Below, in pieces: positions 43,496-52,368 of a DNA stretch of 64,000 nt; position 1 is the stretch's first letter; each line of letters opens with the position of its first letter. The notes beneath the pieces were generated by a model. That model did not search any database. It was not told the origin of the DNA and saw only the letters and a list, made by a program, of their open reading frames with translations. The position numbers were made by a program, and so were the translations under genes. The DNA is from Ignavibacteria bacterium (GTDB taxonomy: Bacteria; Bacteroidota; Ignavibacteria; Kapaibacteriales; Kapaibacteriaceae), in contig CANMBE010000001.1 of the NCBI GenBank assembly GCA_947495975.1, positions 1 through 64,000 of the forward strand, given 5' to 3'.

Positions 43496-44733
43496 TGCCT
43501 ACAATTTCTAAACAGAGATTGCCCCGTTTGAATCGGAAGAACGCATCTGACTTCTTCAATCATTCAACGTCCACCGGAATCGTTATTCTCGTCTTTACAG
43601 CCTTTGCGCTGATATGGGCAAATTCTCCGTTGCTCTCCTATTACGAGTTGTTCCTTCATTATCCGATTGCATTCAGATTCTCAAACGTAGATATCGCATG
43701 TACATTCGAACACGTTGTGAACGATGGGCTGATGGTGCTCTTCTTTCTGATTGTAGGATTGGAGATCAAGCGAGAAGTACTTTTAGGTGAATTGTCAACG
43801 ATAAAAAAAGCACTTCTACCCTTGATCGCCGCAGTGATGGGCGTTATTGGTCCTGCCTTGATTTTTATCTCTTTTACTGCCGGCACATCATCAGCGCGAG
43901 GATGGGGAGTACCCGTTGCAACAGACATTGCTTTTGCTTTGGGTGTACTTGCTTTGTTAGGAAACCGGATTCCATCCGGGCTTCGGGTTTTTCTTGCAGC
44001 GCTGGCGATCGTGGATGATCTCATTGCAGTGCTCATTATTGCCGTCTCCTATTCTGCTGGGTTGAATGCATTGATGCTAGTAGCAGCTGGTATATGCACG
44101 TTGATTTTGATTGTTGGCAACAGACGACGCATTACCTCAATCTGGTTCTATTCTGTACTCGGCATTGCCCTTTGGGTTCTGATTCTCTGTAGCGGCATTC
44201 ATGCAACCATTGCAGGCGTCATACTTGCTATGTGCATTCCTGCAAAAAGCTACAGTAGCGAATCCTCCGCAGTGAATGCAGCAGAGATCACATCTCCATT
44301 ACATCGCATTGAGCACGGACTTGGAGTCTATGTTTCATTTTGCATCATACCGCTGTTTGCACTCGTGAATGCAGGAGTTACGATAAATCCAAACTTGATA
44401 GCGTCCTTAGCATCCCCAGTCTCGCTTGGAATAATTCTTGGGCTCTTCGTAGGAAAACAAATCGGCATCACTGCAGCTGTTTGGGTGTCTGTAAAAATCG
44501 GTTTTGCAAAATTGCCTGCCGGCGTATCTATGAGACATATGTATGGTATGTCCTTGTTGTGCGGAATCGGTTTTACCATGGCACTCTTTGTTGGACATCT
44601 AGCATTTGCTGATCCACATGACCTAGCAGTGGTCAAGCTGAGTGTAATCTTTGGATCTGTAATCAGCGCCGTAGCGGGTACAGCAGTTTTGCGCTCAGCA
44701 CCTACACCGCATCATCTAGCGCCCAAGTTCTAA
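43492..44733 (+). CDS. nhaA: Na+/H+ antiporter NhaA
   Basis: The protein has 413 residues and about 12 membrane segments. The ion-binding aspartate pair is in LAIVDDLIAVLII, preceded by VATDIAFALGVLALLG; LIVGLEIKREVL is also typical. It exports sodium in exchange for protons for pH and salt homeostasis. Two adjacent ATG codons are possible starts; the first overlaps the rfbA stop. The 3' end overlaps the convergent YjbR gene by 18 bp, and a hairpin begins at the stop codon. Confidence 0.95.
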   Translation: MMPTISKQRLPRLNRKNASDFFNHSTSTGIVILVFTAFALIWANSPLLSYYELFLHYPIAFRFSNVDIACTFEHVVNDGLMVLFFLIVGLEIKREVLLGELSTIKKALLPLIAAVMGVIGPALIFISFTAGTSSARGWGVPVATDIAFALGVLALLGNRIPSGLRVFLAALAIVDDLIAVLIIAVSYSAGLNALMLVAAGICTLILIVGNRRRITSIWFYSVLGIALWVLILCSGIHATIAGVILAMCIPAKSYSSESSAVNAAEITSPLHRIEHGLGVYVSFCIIPLFALVNAGVTINPNLIASLASPVSLGIILGLFVGKQIGITAAVWVSVKIGFAKLPAGVSMRHMYGMSLLCGIGFTMALFVGHLAFADPHDLAVVKLSVIFGSVISAVAGTAVLRSAPTPHHLAPKF

Positions 44734-45069
44734 CCGCTGTTGAGCGGTTAGCCCCTTAACAACGAGTTCATATGACATGTCGATACAGTCGCGGATGAGA
44801 GAATCCGGGACTGATCCCGTGCAGTGCACGCTCACCCAATGCCTTGGATTGAGATACGGCCCACTCTTTATGTCTTCGAACTGCTCGCGGAGATCCACGA
44901 GTCTATCTGGGTAACCTTTGATTGCAAACTGGCACTCAACAGAATCGAGAGGAATGAAGACAAATATCTTCGCCTTTACCTTCATCGTGAGCGTGCCTGG
45001 TCCAAAAGGCAGGTCCTCGTACGCGCCTACTTTCGTGAGGCAATAATCACGGATTTCATCGAGGTACAT
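44716..45069 (-). CDS. MmcQ/YjbR family protein
   Basis: The protein has 117 residues from the ATG at 45069, which overlaps the upstream stop as TGATG; the track begins one codon earlier at a GTG. The YjbR fold is seen in IRDYCLTKVGAYEDLPFGPGTLTMKV, KIFVFIPLD and GPYLNPRHWVSVHC. Family members are small DNA-binding-like proteins of unclear role. It is the last of four small genes on this strand and overlaps the nhaA 3' end. Confidence 0.85.
   Translation of the reverse strand: MYLDEIRDYCLTKVGAYEDLPFGPGTLTMKVKAKIFVFIPLDSVECQFAIKGYPDRLVDLREQFEDIKSGPYLNPRHWVSVHCTGSVPDSLIRDCIDMSYELVVKGLTAQQRLELGR
44731..44750. terminator. Hairpin at the nhaA stop codon, inside the convergent gene overlap
   Basis: TAACCGCT and AGCGGTTA pair perfectly around GTTG. 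The left arm begins with the nhaA stop codon, and the right arm lies in the YjbR coding region. An AGCCCCTT word follows directly, and there is no T tract, so termination is not certain. Confidence 0.4.
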
Positions 45070-45422
45070 CACTGCTGTATGCGATACTCTTCAACAGGTA
45101 TACCACCGATGAGATGCTCTTGAATGATTCTTTCAAGCACCTTAGGTGTGCACGAATGATACCACACGTTGTCTGGGTGAACAACGGCAACCGGGCCCAT
45201 GACACAAATGCGTAGGCAGTTTGCCTTGGTGCGATACACACCATTTGGCATATCGAGATCTAGCTCTTTCAATCGCGATTTTAGAAAGTCCCATGCCTCA
45301 AGCCCCTTATCAGCGCTACAGCATTTTGGCTTTGATGGATCTGCACACAGGAAGATGTGACGCACGTGCGTGCCTATGCCGAGGTCACGCGTTTTCTCAT
45401 TCAGTTTGTCCTGCGGTTTCAT
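45069..45422 (-). CDS. Thioredoxin-like [2Fe-2S] ferredoxin domain protein
   Basis: The protein has 117 residues. Iron-sulfur ligands are expected in [14 protein letters not shown] near 25-35 and in [21 protein letters not shown] near 68-88, the pattern of COG3411 thioredoxin-like ferredoxins. The C-terminus [18 protein letters not shown] is typical of this family. The electron partner is unknown. The start overlaps the preceding stop by one base, and the end overlaps the YjbR start. Confidence 0.88.
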   Translation of the reverse strand: MKPQDKLNEKTRDLGIGTHVRHIFLCADPSKPKCCSADKGLEAWDFLKSRLKELDLDMPNGVYRTKANCLRICVMGPVAVVHPDNVWYHSCTPKVLERIIQEHLIGGIPVEEYRIQQ

Positions 45423-45994
45423 TACTTCTTTGTCTTCGTCTTGGACTTAGCAGTTGTTTCTACAACAAGTCCCGCAGCAAATGTGAGAAGCGTCTCTTTT
45501 ACTTCATTGAAAAGATCGCGATGACAGATACCGAGTGCCATGCAAACACCCTTCACACCCGAGTATACATAACCGATGTAGCGGATGGGAGCCTGCGGAG
45601 TTGGCCTTTCAATCGTGACTTCCATCATGGCAACACCATTCACAGTTGCACTGCGGCGATCTATGTACTTGGTATCAGGTGCATCGTCTTTCATCCCGCT
45701 AAGAAAGCTCTCCAAGAATTCATCCATTGGTACAAACTCCTTAAAGGAGAGAACCATTCCGCGCATGTTTCCATCTACGTGTTCAAACTGTTGATCGATT
45801 GAAGGGTTTGGCATGGAGTCTTCCAATACCTTCCAAAGCGAATTCTCATTAAAGAACTTGGCATTCTTTAATGGATATGTCTCTGAGGCAGTTTTTGATT
45901 TTACCACGTTGTTGCCTGCACCAATGCCAGCAAACAGCATGGAGCTGAATGATGTTAAAACTAGAATGGTGATAACGCAAATGGAACGAATCAT
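45422..45994 (-). CDS. Secreted protein of unknown function
   Basis: The protein has 190 residues. A signal peptide ([19 protein letters not shown]) is evident. The mature part has a beta-rich pattern ([57 protein letters not shown]) and ends in a Lys/Thr-rich tail ([11 protein letters not shown]). I do not recognise a family. The last bases overlap the ferredoxin start. It is probably co-transcribed with the small membrane protein upstream. Confidence 0.65.
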   Translation of the reverse strand: MIRSICVITILVLTSFSSMLFAGIGAGNNVVKSKTASETYPLKNAKFFNENSLWKVLEDSMPNPSIDQQFEHVDGNMRGMVLSFKEFVPMDEFLESFLSGMKDDAPDTKYIDRRSATVNGVAMMEVTIERPTPQAPIRYIGYVYSGVKGVCMALGICHRDLFNEVKETLLTFAAGLVVETTAKSKTKTKK

Positions 45995-46001
45995 GAGTTT
46001 C

Positions 46002-46355
46002 TCAGATTGAGCGGCCGGAACGAATAAGTAGTCGAAGTGTCAACGTTACATGAATCAGACAAAGCACTGCGGTTGAACCAATCACAAAAATATCTCCAGA
46101 ACGGTCAACTTCGCTCCCCGTAAGTAAACGAATGAGTTTCGGCAGGGCAGATGCCGTAAAGATCATCGTAACAGTGCTTACAGCAAGGGCAGTTCCAAGC
46201 AGCGTGCCGACAGTTTTTGTTGCCATGAGTCTCCTACCCATGAGTGCGAGGCAGATTCCAACACACGTTGGCACAAGACATGAGAGTGACATTGTAAGTG
46301 CAAAGCCACCTGCACCGAGGAGTAGAAGTAAGAGACCGATTACTGCCGAGCTCAT
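46002..46355 (-). CDS. Small integral membrane protein of unknown function
   Basis: The protein has 117 residues from the ATG at 46355, chosen because GAAAGGAG lies seven bases upstream; the track start at 46388 adds a polar tail. Hydrophobic segments lie at about 4-22, 24-40, 50-72 and 90-110, so four membrane helices are predicted, ending in a basic tail (RLLIRSGRSI). No family is recognised. It lies 54 bp after thrS and heads the four-gene run to 44716. Confidence 0.6.
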   Translation of the reverse strand: MSSAVIGLLLLLLGAGGFALTMSLSCLVPTCVGICLALMGRRLMATKTVGTLLGTALAVSTVTMIFTASALPKLIRLLTGSEVDRSGDIFVIGSTAVLCLIHVTLTLRLLIRSGRSI

Positions 46356-46408
46356 CCTATTGCTCCTTTCACTCTGAGGGCAATTCAATCAATGAACGGA
46401 TCAACTCA

Positions 46409-48352
46409 TCAACCCAATAGCTCATCAACCTGGGCCCCTGGTACATTCAACCGTACGAACATCTCCTTGATCTCGCTGATCTTCATCATACCCTTATCGC
46501 CTTGGCCGTGGATTCGCACTGCGGCAGAATCGTTTTCGATTTCCTTGCTACCGATTACGAGTGCAAATGGTACTTTTTTCTGCTCACTCTCGGCAACCTT
46601 GCGGTTGATCTTTTCGTTGCGTAGATCGCAGTTTACGCGAAGCCCCATTCGTTCAAATTCTGCTGTAAGATCTTGTGCAAATGGTTGATGAGCGTCAGCA
46701 ATTGGCAGTATGCTTACCTGAACTGGTGCAATCCAGAATGGGAAATTACCGGCATAATGTTCGATAAGAATAGAAATAAAGCGCTCCATTGAGCCGAATG
46801 GGGCTCTATGGATAATGATTGGGCGGTGCTTGGTGTTATCGCCTCCAACATATTCAAGGTCAAAGCGCTCAGGCATAACATAGTCTACCTGCACTGTGCC
46901 AAGCTGCCACTTGCGACCAATTGCGTCGCGAACAATGAAATCGATCTTAGGTCCATAAAACGCAGCTTCGCCTTCGCCGATAAAGTAGTCGAGATTCATT
47001 TCATCGGCCACAGCTTTGATCTCTGCTTGTGCACGTTCCCAGTGTTCAAGATCACCACCATATTTTGCTTCGTTGTCATCGCGGAACGACAGCCGAGTGC
47101 TTACTTCCATTCCAAACGTCTGAAACACGGTCTGCGTGAGTTCAACAACATTCTTGATCTCGTCCTTCAATTGATCGTCCGTGCAATAGATGTGTGCATC
47201 ATCTTGAGTAAAGCCACGCACGCGAGAGAGTCCGCTAAGTTCACCGGATTGTTCGTAACGGTATACGGTGCCAAACTCTGAGAGTCGCAGTGGCAGATCG
47301 CGATAGGATCGTGGTTTAGATGAGTATATCTGATGGTGATGCGGACAGTTCATGGGCTTCAGCAGATACTGTTCGCCTTCAACAGTGATAGGATCAAACT
47401 GAGAGTCTGCGTAATACGGATAGTGCCCTGATGTCTTATACAATTCCAAGTTACCAATGTGCGGCGTGATCACTTCTTGATAGCCACGCTTCACTTGCTC
47501 ATCACGAAGAAACGCTTCGAGTCTACGACGCAAAATGGTTCCATTCGGGAGCCAGATTGGTAAGCCCCCTCCCACCAACGGAGTGATCATGTAGATTTCG
47601 AGTTCCTTGCCCAGTTTACGGTGGTCTCGGCGTTCTGCTTCTTCTCTCTGTGTTAGATATTCTTCGAGCTGTGCTTTCTTTGGAAACGCAATACCATAGA
47701 TGCGTGTGAGCATTTTGCGCGATACATCGCCACGCCAATACGCACCTGCTACAGAAAGCAGTTTTGGATACTTGATGAGGCCGGTTGATGGAACGTGTGT
47801 ACCTCTGCAGAGATCTGTGAAGCTGCCTTGACGATAGAAGGTTATCTCGCTGTCTTTGAGGCCGTCAAGGAGCTCAAGCTTGTACTCATCACCCTTCTCT
47901 TTGAAATATGCAACAGCGTCATCCCACGTCATCTCTACACGCTCAAATGGGACATCGCGCTTGATGAGTTCTTGCATTTTTGCTTCGATACGAGGAAGAT
48001 CATCGAGGCTGAGTTTTGCATCACCCGGTAAATCAACATCGTAATAGAATCCTGCTTCAATTGGAGGTCCAATTCCGAATTTTACGCCTGGGTAGAGACT
48101 CTCCAACGCTTCAGCCATAAGGTGAGCAGTTGAGTGCCAGAATATCGTCTTGCCTTCGTCATTATCGAACGTAACGATACGTATCGTAGCATCAGCCGTT
48201 ATAGGACGAGACAAGTCATAAGGGGCGTTGTTAACGTAGATGCCAACAGCCACGCGCGCCAGACCATCAGAGATACTTTTTGCGATTTCCATGCCGCTTG
48301 CACCCACAGGGTACTGCCGCACATCGCCATTTGGAAGTGTAATGTTGACCAT
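46409..48352 (-). CDS. thrS: Threonine-tRNA ligase
   Basis: It charges tRNA-Thr. The protein has 647 residues with an N-terminal TGS domain (MVNITLPNGDVRQYPVGASG), the second additional editing domain around HSTAHLMAEALESLYP and FTDLCRGTHVPSTG, and the class II core: LPNGTILRRRLEAFLRDE (motif 1), LKPMNCPHHHQIYSS, SGLSRVRGFTQDDAHIYC (motif 2) and APFGSMERFISILIEHY (motif 3). The anticodon-binding domain ends the protein. There is no T-box leader: only 48 bp separate it from the upstream gene. A TAACTTTG box is four bases before the ATG. Confidence 0.97.
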   Translation of the reverse strand: MVNITLPNGDVRQYPVGASGMEIAKSISDGLARVAVGIYVNNAPYDLSRPITADATIRIVTFDNDEGKTIFWHSTAHLMAEALESLYPGVKFGIGPPIEAGFYYDVDLPGDAKLSLDDLPRIEAKMQELIKRDVPFERVEMTWDDAVAYFKEKGDEYKLELLDGLKDSEITFYRQGSFTDLCRGTHVPSTGLIKYPKLLSVAGAYWRGDVSRKMLTRIYGIAFPKKAQLEEYLTQREEAERRDHRKLGKELEIYMITPLVGGGLPIWLPNGTILRRRLEAFLRDEQVKRGYQEVITPHIGNLELYKTSGHYPYYADSQFDPITVEGEQYLLKPMNCPHHHQIYSSKPRSYRDLPLRLSEFGTVYRYEQSGELSGLSRVRGFTQDDAHIYCTDDQLKDEIKNVVELTQTVFQTFGMEVSTRLSFRDDNEAKYGGDLEHWERAQAEIKAVADEMNLDYFIGEGEAAFYGPKIDFIVRDAIGRKWQLGTVQVDYVMPERFDLEYVGGDNTKHRPIIIHRAPFGSMERFISILIEHYAGNFPFWIAPVQVSILPIADAHQPFAQDLTAEFERMGLRVNCDLRNEKINRKVAESEQKKVPFALVIGSKEIENDSAAVRIHGQGDKGMMKISEIKEMFVRLNVPGAQVDELLG

Positions 48353-48356
48353 GAGA

Positions 48357-48364
48357 CAAAGTTA
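48357..48364 (-). promoter_or_regulatory. -7 box (TAACTTTG) for thrS
   Basis: This is an exact TAnnTTTG match on the minus strand, four bases before the thrS ATG. Confidence 0.45.
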
Positions 48365-48386
48365 CGGAGATACGGAGGTATGGAGG
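48363..48386. repeat. Three 8-bp tandem units TACGGAGA-TACGGAGG-TATGGAGG upstream of thrS
   Basis: Imperfect tandem repeats occupy the short gap between the methyltransferase stop and thrS and overlap the start of the proposed -7 box. On the thrS strand the units read CCTCCATA, CCTCCGTA, TCTCCGTA. Confidence 0.6.
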
Positions 48387-48400
48387 TAGCTACAACCTAT

Positions 48401-49597
48401 TTAACTACGCTCTGGATACTGTATTCTTGATCCCTCATACAGTTCAAACTCTAGGAGTCTGCATTCGAGATCGGCGCTCCAAAAGGGCAATCGTCTTTTT
48501 GATCGTAGGCCGATTTCTTTTGCGAGAGCAAAATTTCCTGTAAAGACATAGCCTGTATATCCGCGAAACTTCTGCTTATACAAATCGCCGATTTCGCGAT
48601 ACGTTGTTCGCAATGTTCGTTCGTCACCAATGCGGATTCCAAACTCTGGATTCATTATCACAACAGGTGTATGATCAGTGTCTGCTTGCACCGCAAAATC
48701 TGGTGGCAAGACTTCTTTGAAGTCACAGATGCTAAATGACAATGCCACCCCTGCCCGTTTTGCATTATCGCGTGCTTGACGTATAACACGATCGTCATTA
48801 TCAGAACAATGTATCTCGAGTTTTGATTTTGTATCAGCTTGCTCAATGGCTTCTCTACGCATCGTCTGCCATACGCGCGGGTCAATCGGTAGCAAATGCA
48901 TGAAACCAAAGTTCTCGCGCATAGACCCTGGTGGAATCTTGCGGCCAATCAATGCTGCCTCAATTCCAAGTGTACCACTGCCACACATTGGATTGATAAA
49001 TGGCAAGTGCGGTGCCCATTTGGTTGAGAGAACAACAGCCGCTGCAAGTGACTCTCGCATTGGTGCCTTGGCAGGATTTACTCTGTAGCCTCTGTCTGAA
49101 AGAGGCGCACCAGATGTATCAGCATACACCATCAGCGTATCTGCATGCCAATAGAGGAACACAACTGACCGTGAGGTATCTGGTCCGGAATCTGGACGTA
49201 TTCCTCGCACGGTTCGAATGCGATCAACAACGGCATCCTTACAGCGCATGTTTGCAAACATAACGTTGTCTATGCTTGGCGTGTCCACAGAACTAATAAT
49301 GCACACATATCCTTTTGCCGGTATCCACTGATCCCACGGCACGGTGTTTACAGCTTCATACATCTCATCCGATGTTGTTGCCTTCCATGAACCCAACCGG
49401 AATAGAACGCGGTGTGCAGTGCGAAGCCAAAGATTTAAACGTAAACAATCATCAAGCGTGCCTTCAATTTCTACACCTGAAGCATATTCTGCCTTTACAA
49501 CATATCCAAGAGCCTCAAGCTCTGCACGAAGCACGGGTGGTATGTCGCGCGCGCACGTGCAAAGAATAGTTGAGGTGGTAAGGGGCGATTCAGCCAT
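48401..49597 (-). CDS. RlmL/YpsC-like THUMP-domain RNA methyltransferase
   Basis: The protein has 398 residues. An N-terminal ferredoxin-like/THUMP region includes LRAELEALGYVVKAEYASGVEIEG and VMFANMRCKDAVVDRIRTVRG. The SAM-binding motif is FINPMCGSGTLGIEAALIGRKIPPG near 200, and KLEIHCSDNDDRVIRQARDNAKRAG near 260 binds the ribose. Family members make N2-methylguanine in 23S rRNA. The catalytic motif IV reads NPEFG instead of the usual NPPYG. It overlaps the upstream argD-like gene by eight bases. Confidence 0.88.
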   Translation of the reverse strand: MAESPLTTSTILCTCARDIPPVLRAELEALGYVVKAEYASGVEIEGTLDDCLRLNLWLRTAHRVLFRLGSWKATTSDEMYEAVNTVPWDQWIPAKGYVCIISSVDTPSIDNVMFANMRCKDAVVDRIRTVRGIRPDSGPDTSRSVVFLYWHADTLMVYADTSGAPLSDRGYRVNPAKAPMRESLAAAVVLSTKWAPHLPFINPMCGSGTLGIEAALIGRKIPPGSMRENFGFMHLLPIDPRVWQTMRREAIEQADTKSKLEIHCSDNDDRVIRQARDNAKRAGVALSFSICDFKEVLPPDFAVQADTDHTPVVIMNPEFGIRIGDERTLRTTYREIGDLYKQKFRGYTGYVFTGNFALAKEIGLRSKRRLPFWSADLECRLLEFELYEGSRIQYPERS

Positions 49598-50822
49598 GTG
49601 TGGTCTGGATCTTTTCCAGCTCTGTTAATTGGAAGATAGAATCAAGCGCTTCTACAAGCGCGTCTACATCTTCGCGTGTAATGAGATATGACGGAAGAAA
49701 ACGTATCACGTTTCCTGCCGTGGCATTGGCAATTATTCCTCGGTCAAGCAGTTGAGATACAAAGGGGGCAGCCTCACCTTCAACAACAATTCCTTGCATG
49801 CATCCCCTGCCGCGAACTTCGCGCACAATGTGTGCATGACTATTTTTTAGCGTTAACAAACGCCCACCAAAGTATTCTCCAATCTCTTGTACGTTCTTCA
49901 TGAGAACGGACGTTACTTCTTGAACAACAACACTACCCGCAGCGCATGCTGCAGGATTGCCGCCGTATGTTGTGCCGTGCATTCCACGCTCAAACAATTG
50001 CGCTGCTTCATTCGTTGCAAGAATTGCACCAAGAGGAAGTCCGCCGCCAACGGCCTTAGCAATCGTAACAATGTCTGGTTGAACCCCAAAACGTTCAAAT
50101 GCAAAGAAGTTTCCCGTGCGGCCCATGCCACACTGCACTTCATCAGCGATGATGAGGAAACCAAATCGCTCTTTCAATCGCCAAAGCGCTGATACAAATT
50201 CTTCTGTGGCCTCAACAATGCCCCCTTCGCCTTGAATAAACTCGAGCATCACTGCGCATGTGTTCTCATCAATGCGTGCTTCCAGCGCGTCTACGTCGTT
50301 AAAGGGTAACACGAGTGTGTTTGGCAGGAAGGGGCCCATGCCGTCCTTGTACAGCGCCTTATCCATGATGGATAGCGGGCCATAGGTGCGGCCATGAAAA
50401 CCGCCAGAGAAGCCAACGATGTCGTACCTGGACTGGGCGGTTCCAAATCGACGTGCGATTTTCATCGCCCCTTCAGTTGCTTCTGCCCCAGAGTTGCAGA
50501 AGAACACTCGCGGGTAACCTGTAGCCGCCAAGAGTTGTTCTGCGAGCTCTACTTGTGGCTCCTGGTAGAATGCATTTGAAACATGCATAAACATGCGGAT
50601 CTGTTTCTCGATTGCCGCAATGATTTTTGGGTGAGAGTGACCCAATGCGTTTACTGCAAAACCACTAAGCATGTCAAGATAGATTCGTCCGTTTACGTCA
50701 ATGATGCGCGCACCTTCAGCACGGTCTATCGCAACCGGGATTCTGCGGTACGTCTGAAAAACAACGGCATGCTCACGGTTCATGAGCATGCCACTCTTTG
50801 TGTCGGTCTGGTCAGTCTTCAT
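49590..50822 (-). CDS. argD: Class III aminotransferase, acetylornithine/LysW-aminoadipate semialdehyde type
   Basis: The protein has 410 residues and is a PLP enzyme. Marks are DMLSGFAVNALGHSHPKI near 50, FFCNSGAEATEGAMKIARRF near 105 (phosphate loop), FIIADEVQCGMGRTG near 225 (Asp to the PLP nitrogen) and IVTIAKAVGGGLPLGA near 255 with the Schiff-base lysine. GTTYGGNPAACAAG follows. It is closest in pattern to ArgD/LysJ, but omega-amino acid and ornithine transaminases share the same motifs and no other arg gene is nearby, so the symbol is tentative. The start is one base from the OmpA gene stop. Confidence 0.8.
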   Translation of the reverse strand: MKTDQTDTKSGMLMNREHAVVFQTYRRIPVAIDRAEGARIIDVNGRIYLDMLSGFAVNALGHSHPKIIAAIEKQIRMFMHVSNAFYQEPQVELAEQLLAATGYPRVFFCNSGAEATEGAMKIARRFGTAQSRYDIVGFSGGFHGRTYGPLSIMDKALYKDGMGPFLPNTLVLPFNDVDALEARIDENTCAVMLEFIQGEGGIVEATEEFVSALWRLKERFGFLIIADEVQCGMGRTGNFFAFERFGVQPDIVTIAKAVGGGLPLGAILATNEAAQLFERGMHGTTYGGNPAACAAGSVVVQEVTSVLMKNVQEIGEYFGGRLLTLKNSHAHIVREVRGRGCMQGIVVEGEAAPFVSQLLDRGIIANATAGNVIRFLPSYLITREDVDALVEALDSIFQLTELEKIQTTHG

Positions 50823-52367
50823 CTACTTTGTGATGATCGTGATCTCTACTCGTCTGTTTTGTTGTCTGCCTTCGTCTGTATCATTTGAAGCAACAGGCTT
50901 ACGCTCGCCATAGCCAATAGCTATGAGCCGCTTTACGTTAACTCCACCACGCTTCACAATGTATTGCACAACAGCATCAACACGTTCTTCTGATAGCACC
51001 TGATTGTATTTGTCGCTGGCAACAGCATCCGTGTGACCACCAATTTCAATGGTCATTGTAGGGCTCCTAACGAGGACCTCGGCAATACGATTCAACTCCG
51101 GAAACGACTCCGGACGAAGTGTTGTCTTTTTGTAGTCAAAGGAGATGTTGTTCAGCTCAGCAACGCTTCCAGCTTCGATAGGAACCAGGTAGAGATCTCG
51201 CTTGATCTCTGTGTAGTCTGTGAGCTTCGAAAGATCAAGGTTGTCATTCACCGAAAGGAAGTTCTCTGCAGATGCACGGAAGCCATACGTGCCCCCTGCT
51301 GGCAGAACAATCTTGTAGCTCCCTGTTGTTGGAGTAGAACGTGCGCGGCCCGCTTCAGCACCTGCCGGCAACACCTCATAAATGATGTCCGCTTCTACCG
51401 GCTGGTTGGTGGCTTTGTTCAATACGCGGCCTGTAACAACTCCAACTGGACGTGGGCGTACTTTCTCTGGCAGACGAATGCGGAAAATGTCACCCGCACC
51501 AAAAGTATTACTGTACGAAACGTAGTAGGCATATTCGCCAGCCGCAGGAATCGTATAGTACAGATCCCAACCGGACGTGTTGATTGTAGGACCCAGATTT
51601 TCAGGGGCCGACCAATTGGTCCACGTTGAATCTAGCCTACGAGTAACGAACACATCAAATGCGCCATAGCCTCCCTGACCGTCTGAGGCGAAGTACAGCG
51701 ACGAGTTATCAGATGCAATGAATGGGGTGGCCTCGTGGCCAAGAGAGTTAACAACCACTCCCATATTCACAGGCTCGGAGAAAGAGCTGTCTTCCTGTGC
51801 AAAAGAAACATACAGGTCCTTGCCGCCTCGCGAATCTTTTCGCTCTATGGCAAGAATTAATGTGCGGTTGTCATTTGCCAATGAATATTCACCAAAGCGA
51901 GTGTCATTGTAGAAGTTTTTAATCACAACAGCTTTTGGAACAGACCATCCTTCAGCCGTACGGCGCGCAATAGCAATGCTGCGCTGACGATTTGTAGGTG
52001 CGCTATATCCATCGCCAACAATAATCGTGTTTCCATCGGGAGTAATGGAGCACAAATAGTTGTTATCACGATTATTCAGTGGAACTCCAACATTCTTGGC
52101 TATGCCCCACGTACCATCGCTTTGAAACTCACTAAGCCAGATATCCTGACGACCACCGCCAATGTTGTCTGGTGATTGACCTCGGCAGAAATACAATGAG
52201 AGTCCATCAGGTGCAATCACCGGAAGGATATCATCATATTGGCCGTTTACGTTTGGACCTACATTCATTGGGAGATATGTAGAATCTATCGTTTGTGCGT
52301 GCACAGTCACAGCAAGACTTGCGCACACAACTACCCAACAGGTCAGGTGTATCCAGACTTTTAGCAA
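50823..52367 (-). CDS. PD40 propeller, carboxypeptidase-regulatory-like and OmpA domain protein (PorE-like)
   Basis: The protein has 514 residues. A TTG start gives the signal peptide (LTCWVVVCASLAVTVHAQ); no ATG occurs before the mature region. PD40/WD40-like blades fill about 30-300 (SPDG-type turns: APDGLSLYFCR, TPDGNTIIVGD, SDNSSLYFASDGQGGYGAFDVFV). A carboxypeptidase-regulatory-like beta domain covers about 305-395 (VTGRVLNKATNQPVEADI). The OmpA peptidoglycan-binding domain follows (ISFDYKKTTLRPESF, IEIGGHTDAVASDKYNQVLSEERV). The order matches PorE of the type IX secretion system without its N-terminal TPR, and T9SS cargo occurs in this window. No lipobox is seen. Confidence 0.85.
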   Translation of the reverse strand: MLKVWIHLTCWVVVCASLAVTVHAQTIDSTYLPMNVGPNVNGQYDDILPVIAPDGLSLYFCRGQSPDNIGGGRQDIWLSEFQSDGTWGIAKNVGVPLNNRDNNYLCSITPDGNTIIVGDGYSAPTNRQRSIAIARRTAEGWSVPKAVVIKNFYNDTRFGEYSLANDNRTLILAIERKDSRGGKDLYVSFAQEDSSFSEPVNMGVVVNSLGHEATPFIASDNSSLYFASDGQGGYGAFDVFVTRRLDSTWTNWSAPENLGPTINTSGWDLYYTIPAAGEYAYYVSYSNTFGAGDIFRIRLPEKVRPRPVGVVTGRVLNKATNQPVEADIIYEVLPAGAEAGRARSTPTTGSYKIVLPAGGTYGFRASAENFLSVNDNLDLSKLTDYTEIKRDLYLVPIEAGSVAELNNISFDYKKTTLRPESFPELNRIAEVLVRSPTMTIEIGGHTDAVASDKYNQVLSEERVDAVVQYIVKRGGVNVKRLIAIGYGERKPVASNDTDEGRQQNRRVEITIITK

Positions 52368-52368
52368 A

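Noticed and set aside
48353-48400. T-box leader before thrS
   Set aside because: Only 48 bp separate thrS from the upstream gene; there is no space for stem I or the antiterminator.
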